Source: JAEXNA01 sp037968995 (GTDB lineage Bacteria; Vulcanimicrobiota; Xenobia; Xenobiales; JADMJV01). Taken from it: a DNA stretch of 17,296 bases. Shown here piece by piece: positions 14,539 through 17,296 of this stretch. A program made the position numbers and the translations under genes. The stretch spans positions 1-17,296 of the forward strand of contig JBBKWP010000470.1 of NCBI GenBank assembly GCA_037968995.1, in the 5' to 3' direction. A model generated the notes under the pieces. That model was not told the DNA's origin. It saw nothing but the letters and a program-made list of their open reading frames with translations, and ran no database searches. Position 1 is the stretch's first letter. Each line of letters begins with the position of its first letter.

Positions 14539-15273
14539 ATGAAGATTTTGATGGTTCTCACCTCTCACCAAGCCCTAGGAGATACTGGACAGAGTACTGG
14601 ATTCTGGCTGGAAGAATTCGCTGCCCCTTACTACAGATTTTTCGACAAGGGACACACGGTGACTCTGGCGTCCCCCAAGGGCGGCCAGCCTCCGGTCGAC
14701 CCTAAAAGCGAAGAGACAGAGGCTCAAACGTCGTCCACCGAACGTTACGGAAACGACAAAGAGCTTCAAGCGGTGCTGGCGGCCACCCAACCCTTGTCCG
14801 AAATCAACCCTTCCGAGTACGACGCCCTATTTTTCCCCGGCGGGCACGGACCGATGTGGGATCTCGCGGAGAGCGCGACCTCGAAGGCCCTGATCGAAGC
14901 TTTTGACTTAGCCCGCAAGCCCATTGGAGCGGTCTGTCACGGTCCCGCCGTGTTCCGACACGCCAAATCTCCGGACGGCACCTCGCTCATCCAAGGCAGA
15001 GATGTTACGGGGTTTTCCAACAGCGAAGAGGCGGGGGTCGGATTGACGGACGTTGTCCCCTTCCTTCTGGAAGACGAACTCATTCGCCTCGGCGGAAACT
15101 ACAGCAAAGGCGAGGATTGGCAGCCTTACCTGGTCAAAGGCGGTCGCTTGGTCACCGGCCAAAATCCAGCTTCGTCGGTCGGCTGTGCCGACGGCCTCCT
15201 TGAGCTTTTGAGAAGTTCTTCACCACAAAGGCCCAACGTAAGAGACGAGGCCGAAACGAAGAGCAGCCAGTGA
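14539..15273 (+). CDS. DJ-1/PfpI family protein, Hsp31-like
   Basis: A 244-residue cytoplasmic member of the DJ-1/PfpI superfamily, in the Hsp31-like branch of glutathione-independent glyoxalase III, chaperone or reported deglycase activity. Key residues are the nucleophile C133 with H134 in GAVCHGPAVF, and a conserved glutamate in FWLEEFAAPYY (E25 or E26). The LASPKGGQPPVDPKS and FFPGGHGPMWDL segments are typical of the branch. I chose the ATG at 14539 because the conserved N-terminus KILMVLTSH begins there. A GTG at 14506 is upstream in frame but lacks a ribosome site. The last 20 or so residues are a polar tail. The TGA stop overlaps the GTG start of the PIG-L gene, so the two are translationally coupled. 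A role against reactive aldehydes from sugar catabolism is inferred from context. Confidence 0.88.
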   Translation: MKILMVLTSHQALGDTGQSTGFWLEEFAAPYYRFFDKGHTVTLASPKGGQPPVDPKSEETEAQTSSTERYGNDKELQAVLAATQPLSEINPSEYDALFFPGGHGPMWDLAESATSKALIEAFDLARKPIGAVCHGPAVFRHAKSPDGTSLIQGRDVTGFSNSEEAGVGLTDVVPFLLEDELIRLGGNYSKGEDWQPYLVKGGRLVTGQNPASSVGCADGLLELLRSSSPQRPNVRDEAETKSSQ

Positions 15274-16124
15274 ACTATTCCCAGGCCACCGCTCATACCT
15301 TCGTTCCCGATGGTGCGGACACGGATGTCGCCCTTGACAGAACTACCCATCTGGCCATCGGTGCCCACCCCGACGATCTCGAGTTCATGGGGTGGCACCC
15401 CATTCTCGAGTGCTTTGAGAACGATGAGCTTTGGTATACCGGAGTGATCACCAGCGACGGGCAAGCCAGCCCGCGGGCAGGCCTGTATGCAGAGTACAGC
15501 GATGACGAGATGGTCAAAGTTCGCCTCAAGGAGCAGCGCCACGCGGCGATCACTGGTGAGTACTCCGCCGTGGTTCATCTGATGCATTCCGAGCGAGGCC
15601 ATGTCATGGGCGGTCAGCCACGAGACTTGGTGACCGACCTCAAAAAAATTATCTCTAGCACCAGACCTCAGCATATCAACACCCACAATTTGGCCGACAG
15701 CCACCCTCACCACCTCGTCGTAGCCATCGCGGTGATCACCGCGCTGCGAGAACTAGACTACCGTCCCCAGACCTTCTTCGGCAGCGAGGTTTGGCGAAGT
15801 TTGGACTGGCTCACCCACCAGGATAAGGTCACCTTCGATGTCAGCGGGCACCAGAATCTCACCAACGCGCTGATGGGCGTCTTCGATTCGCAGATAACCG
15901 GTGGTAAGCGCTACGACCTCGCAACCGCTGGACGCAAGCGCGCCAACGCGACCTATTATCACGCCCTGACGACCGACCAAAGCACCGCGCTGGAGTTCGC
16001 CATGGATCTGATGCCGCTTTTAGACGATCCCGTGCTAAGCCCCGTGGATTTCGTGGGAGAATTGATCGCTCGCTTTCAAAGCGAGGTTCAGACCCGGTTA
16101 ATGTCTCTCGCCGAGGAGTTGTAG
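15270..16124 (+). CDS. PIG-L/LmbE family N-acetyl-sugar deacetylase
   Basis: A 284-residue zinc-dependent deacetylase of the PIG-L/LmbE/MshB family, which removes acetyl groups from N-acetylglucosamine-type substrates. The first metal motif is GAHPDDLEFMG, with H33, D35 and D36. The second is HNLADSHPHHLVV (139-151), where the usual HPDH reads HPHH: Asp is replaced by His at 147 while both flanking histidines, H145 and H148, are kept. Downstream segments GSEVWRSLDWL and FDSQITGGKRYDLATAGRKRANATYY look family-specific. GTG at 15270 overlaps the DJ-1 gene stop (GTGA), and its TAG stop overlaps the nagB start by one base (TAGTG). No signal peptide is seen, so it acts in the cytoplasm. Its position suggests it makes glucosamine or glucosamine-6-phosphate for NagB. 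The true substrate is unproved. Confidence 0.88.
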   Translation: MNYSQATAHTFVPDGADTDVALDRTTHLAIGAHPDDLEFMGWHPILECFENDELWYTGVITSDGQASPRAGLYAEYSDDEMVKVRLKEQRHAAITGEYSAVVHLMHSERGHVMGGQPRDLVTDLKKIISSTRPQHINTHNLADSHPHHLVVAIAVITALRELDYRPQTFFGSEVWRSLDWLTHQDKVTFDVSGHQNLTNALMGVFDSQITGGKRYDLATAGRKRANATYYHALTTDQSTALEFAMDLMPLLDDPVLSPVDFVGELIARFQSEVQTRLMSLAEEL

Positions 16125-16885
16125 TGGAGATTGTTATCCTTCCGAAGCCCGAAGATGTGCTCGACGCTGGAGCCAAAATTGTAGAGGACCAAATTCGAAG
16201 CCACCCGCGGAGCGTCTTAGGCTTAGCGACTGGGGGAACGATGGAAGGGGTCTATGAACGGCTCATCGGTCGTCGACTCGACTTCTCCGGCGTCCAGACA
16301 TTCAACCTCGACGAATATGTGGGCGTTGGGCCCGATGACCGCGGTTCGTACGCGGCCTACATGCGCAAGTACCTTTTTGAGCGCGTCAATCTCAAGCCGG
16401 AAAACTGTCATCTACTGGACGGCACGACATCAGACATTCGCGCCCACTGCCAGGCCTATGAAGACGCTATCAAGAGAGCCGGCGGGATCGATCTTCAACT
16501 CCTAGGAATCGGTCACGACGGACACATCGCCTTCAACGAGCCCGGATCCTCGATGGCCTCGAGAACTCGACTCAAAACACTCACACCGGACACCCGCAAA
16601 AACAATGCGCCCCACTTCCCCGAGGGAGAGGAGGTCCCCCTTCATGTTCTCACCATGGGAATTGGTACCATCCTAGACACCCGACGATGCGTTCTGTTGG
16701 CTTACGGAAAAAACAAGTCGCCGGTCATCGCTCAGGCGGTGGAGGGTCCGCTCACCGCGATGTGTCCCGCCTCGGCGCTGCAGTGGCACCGTCACTGCAC
16801 ACTCATTGTCGATGAAGAGGCTGCCCACAAGTTGGCTCGCCAAGACTATTACAAATTCGTATACAAGAACAAGCCCGGGTCGTGA
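16124..16885 (+). CDS. nagB: Glucosamine-6-phosphate deaminase
   Basis: Converts glucosamine-6-phosphate to fructose-6-phosphate and ammonia, feeding amino sugars into glycolysis. The 253 residues match the family (E. coli 266), with all catalytic residues at a constant offset of nine: D63 (FNLDEYVG), D132, H134 and E139 (GHDGHIAFNEPGSS), equivalent to E. coli D72, D141, H143 and E148. The serines and basic residues that form the E. coli allosteric site for GlcNAc-6-phosphate (S151, S152, R158, K160) are also present, as S142, S143, R149 and K151. Allosteric control is therefore possible. The start is GTG with GAGGAG five bases upstream, overlapping the PIG-L stop by one base. No nagA, nagC or nagE is nearby in the window. 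Confidence 0.95.
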   Translation: MEIVILPKPEDVLDAGAKIVEDQIRSHPRSVLGLATGGTMEGVYERLIGRRLDFSGVQTFNLDEYVGVGPDDRGSYAAYMRKYLFERVNLKPENCHLLDGTTSDIRAHCQAYEDAIKRAGGIDLQLLGIGHDGHIAFNEPGSSMASRTRLKTLTPDTRKNNAPHFPEGEEVPLHVLTMGIGTILDTRRCVLLAYGKNKSPVIAQAVEGPLTAMCPASALQWHRHCTLIVDEEAAHKLARQDYYKFVYKNKPGS

Positions 16886-16909
16886 AAACTATCTTGAGAC
16901 CTGGCATTT

Positions 16910-16918
16910 TGTTATTAT
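16910..16918 (+). promoter_or_regulatory. Candidate extended -10 promoter for the SCO-like gene
   Basis: TGTTATTAT fits the extended -10 pattern (TG, one base, then TATTAT). No good -35 sits at the normal distance: TTGAGA at 16894-16899 is only 13 bases upstream. Transcription would start near 16925, inside the inverted repeat. The sequence match is direct. Function is inference. Confidence 0.3.
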
Positions 16919-16919
16919 C

Positions 16920-16948
16920 TCGAACATCCGCCACACAGCGGTGTTCGA
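16920..16948. repeat. 29-base inverted repeat between nagB and the SCO-like gene
   Basis: The left arm TCGAACATCCGC and right arm GCGGTGTTCGA pair over 11 bases with one bulged T, around a six-base loop (CACACA). No T-run follows on either strand, which argues against a classic terminator. It sits 34 bases after the nagB stop and just downstream of a candidate -10. It could be an operator, a 5' leader hairpin or a weak terminator for the nagB operon. Confidence 0.55.
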
Positions 16949-16971
16949 AAACCCTGGAAAGGACCACTCCC

Positions 16972-17296
16972 ATGAAAAGCTTCCTATACTATGCCTGCTG
17001 CGCCCTTACTCTTATGACCCTAGCCGGACCGACCACGGCCGACCCCATCAGTTTGGATCAGGTTGTACCCAATTTCGAGCTGATCGACCAGAATCAAAGG
17101 CCCGTTGCCTTAAACAGTTTCAGGGGGAAAGGTGTGATCGTGAGCTTTCTCTACACCCGTTGCCCCTACCCTGATAAATGTCCCATGATCGGCAAAAAAT
17201 TGACCGGCTTGGCGGACTTAATCCAAAAAACCGGCCAAAAGGACAAACTTCAGGTGCTGGCAATCACCCTCGACCCGGCTTACGACAAACCCGAAG
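16972..17296 (+). CDS. SCO1/SenC-type thioredoxin-fold protein, truncated by window end
   Basis: The first 108 residues of an exported thioredoxin-fold protein, cut by the window edge. A signal peptide spans about 1-23 (FLYYACCALTLMTLAGP, TTA/DP). The mature part begins with a peroxiredoxin/SCO-like strand (VVPNFELIDQNQRPVALNSFRGK), then the redox or copper-binding motif TRCPYPDKCPMIGKK, with C64 and C70. This CX5C spacing occurs in a bacterial branch of SCO proteins beside the CX3C of classic SCO1. The third copper ligand, a histidine farther on, would lie outside the window. The role would be copper delivery to cytochrome oxidase or thiol reduction in the periplasm. ATG at 16972 is preceded by AAAGGA. 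It is 86 bases after nagB and probably has its own promoter. Confidence 0.85.
   Translation, partial: MKSFLYYACCALTLMTLAGPTTADPISLDQVVPNFELIDQNQRPVALNSFRGKGVIVSFLYTRCPYPDKCPMIGKKLTGLADLIQKTGQKDKLQVLAITLDPAYDKPE

Noticed and set aside
14006..14542. Plus-strand open frame of 178 codons opposite the ankyrin-like gene
   Set aside because: The translation shows no domain pattern and runs into the DJ-1 gene start, whereas the minus-strand frame has ankyrin-like periodicity. The ankyrin-like gene call is itself only moderately sure.
1..17296. Mobile element, defence island, CRISPR array or biosynthetic gene cluster
   Set aside because: No transposase, integrase, repeat array, restriction or toxin gene or large synthase was seen. 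The isopenicillin-N-epimerase-like enzyme alone does not indicate antibiotic synthesis.

Overview
The window looks like chromosomal housekeeping DNA from a Gram-negative bacterium. Base composition is moderately GC-rich by eye. Genes are tightly packed in short operons, with stop/start overlaps of 1 to 13 bases, and about half the genes appear to start with GTG. There are no transposases, phage genes, CRISPR arrays, rRNAs or tRNAs that I can recognise. Signal peptides, a Spy/CpxP-like periplasmic protein and two peptidoglycan hydrolases point to a diderm envelope. The phylum cannot be fixed from this window.

Layout, left to right. (1) Bases 1-312 hold no convincing gene. They contain candidate divergent promoters and the leader of hemB. 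hemB (zinc-type porphobilinogen synthase) is coupled through a GTGA overlap to a renalase-like FAD oxidoreductase. (2) A minus-strand operon runs from 6546 down to 2376: LysM/SH3/NlpC-P60 peptidoglycan endopeptidase, FHA-domain protein, OmpR-family response regulator, HAMP sensor histidine kinase and a Spy/CpxP-like LTxxQ protein. A hairpin terminator at 2302-2333 follows. This resembles a self-contained cell-wall stress module. (3) Divergent from it are a class V aminotransferase of the isopenicillin-N-epimerase-like type and an endonuclease/exonuclease/phosphatase-family enzyme, one base apart. (4) A second minus-strand block, from about 14455 to 8566, has an ankyrin-like protein, malate synthase (aceB), a 750-residue isocitrate lyase of the long ICL2-like type (aceA), a small unrecognised secreted protein and an M23 peptidase. 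It carries the complete glyoxylate shunt. (5) Diverging to the right is an overlapping trio: an Hsp31-like DJ-1/PfpI protein, a PIG-L/LmbE deacetylase and NagB. It suggests an amino-sugar pathway in which PIG-L may supply the deacetylation step. (6) The window ends inside a SCO1/SenC-type gene preceded by a 29-base inverted repeat and an extended -10 element.

I did not find a wholly new defence or mobile system. The best leads are the five-gene envelope-stress operon with its internally duplicated LTxxQ protein, the DJ-1/PIG-L/NagB cassette with an altered PIG-L motif, and the ICL2-like lyase coupled to a small secreted protein of unknown function.
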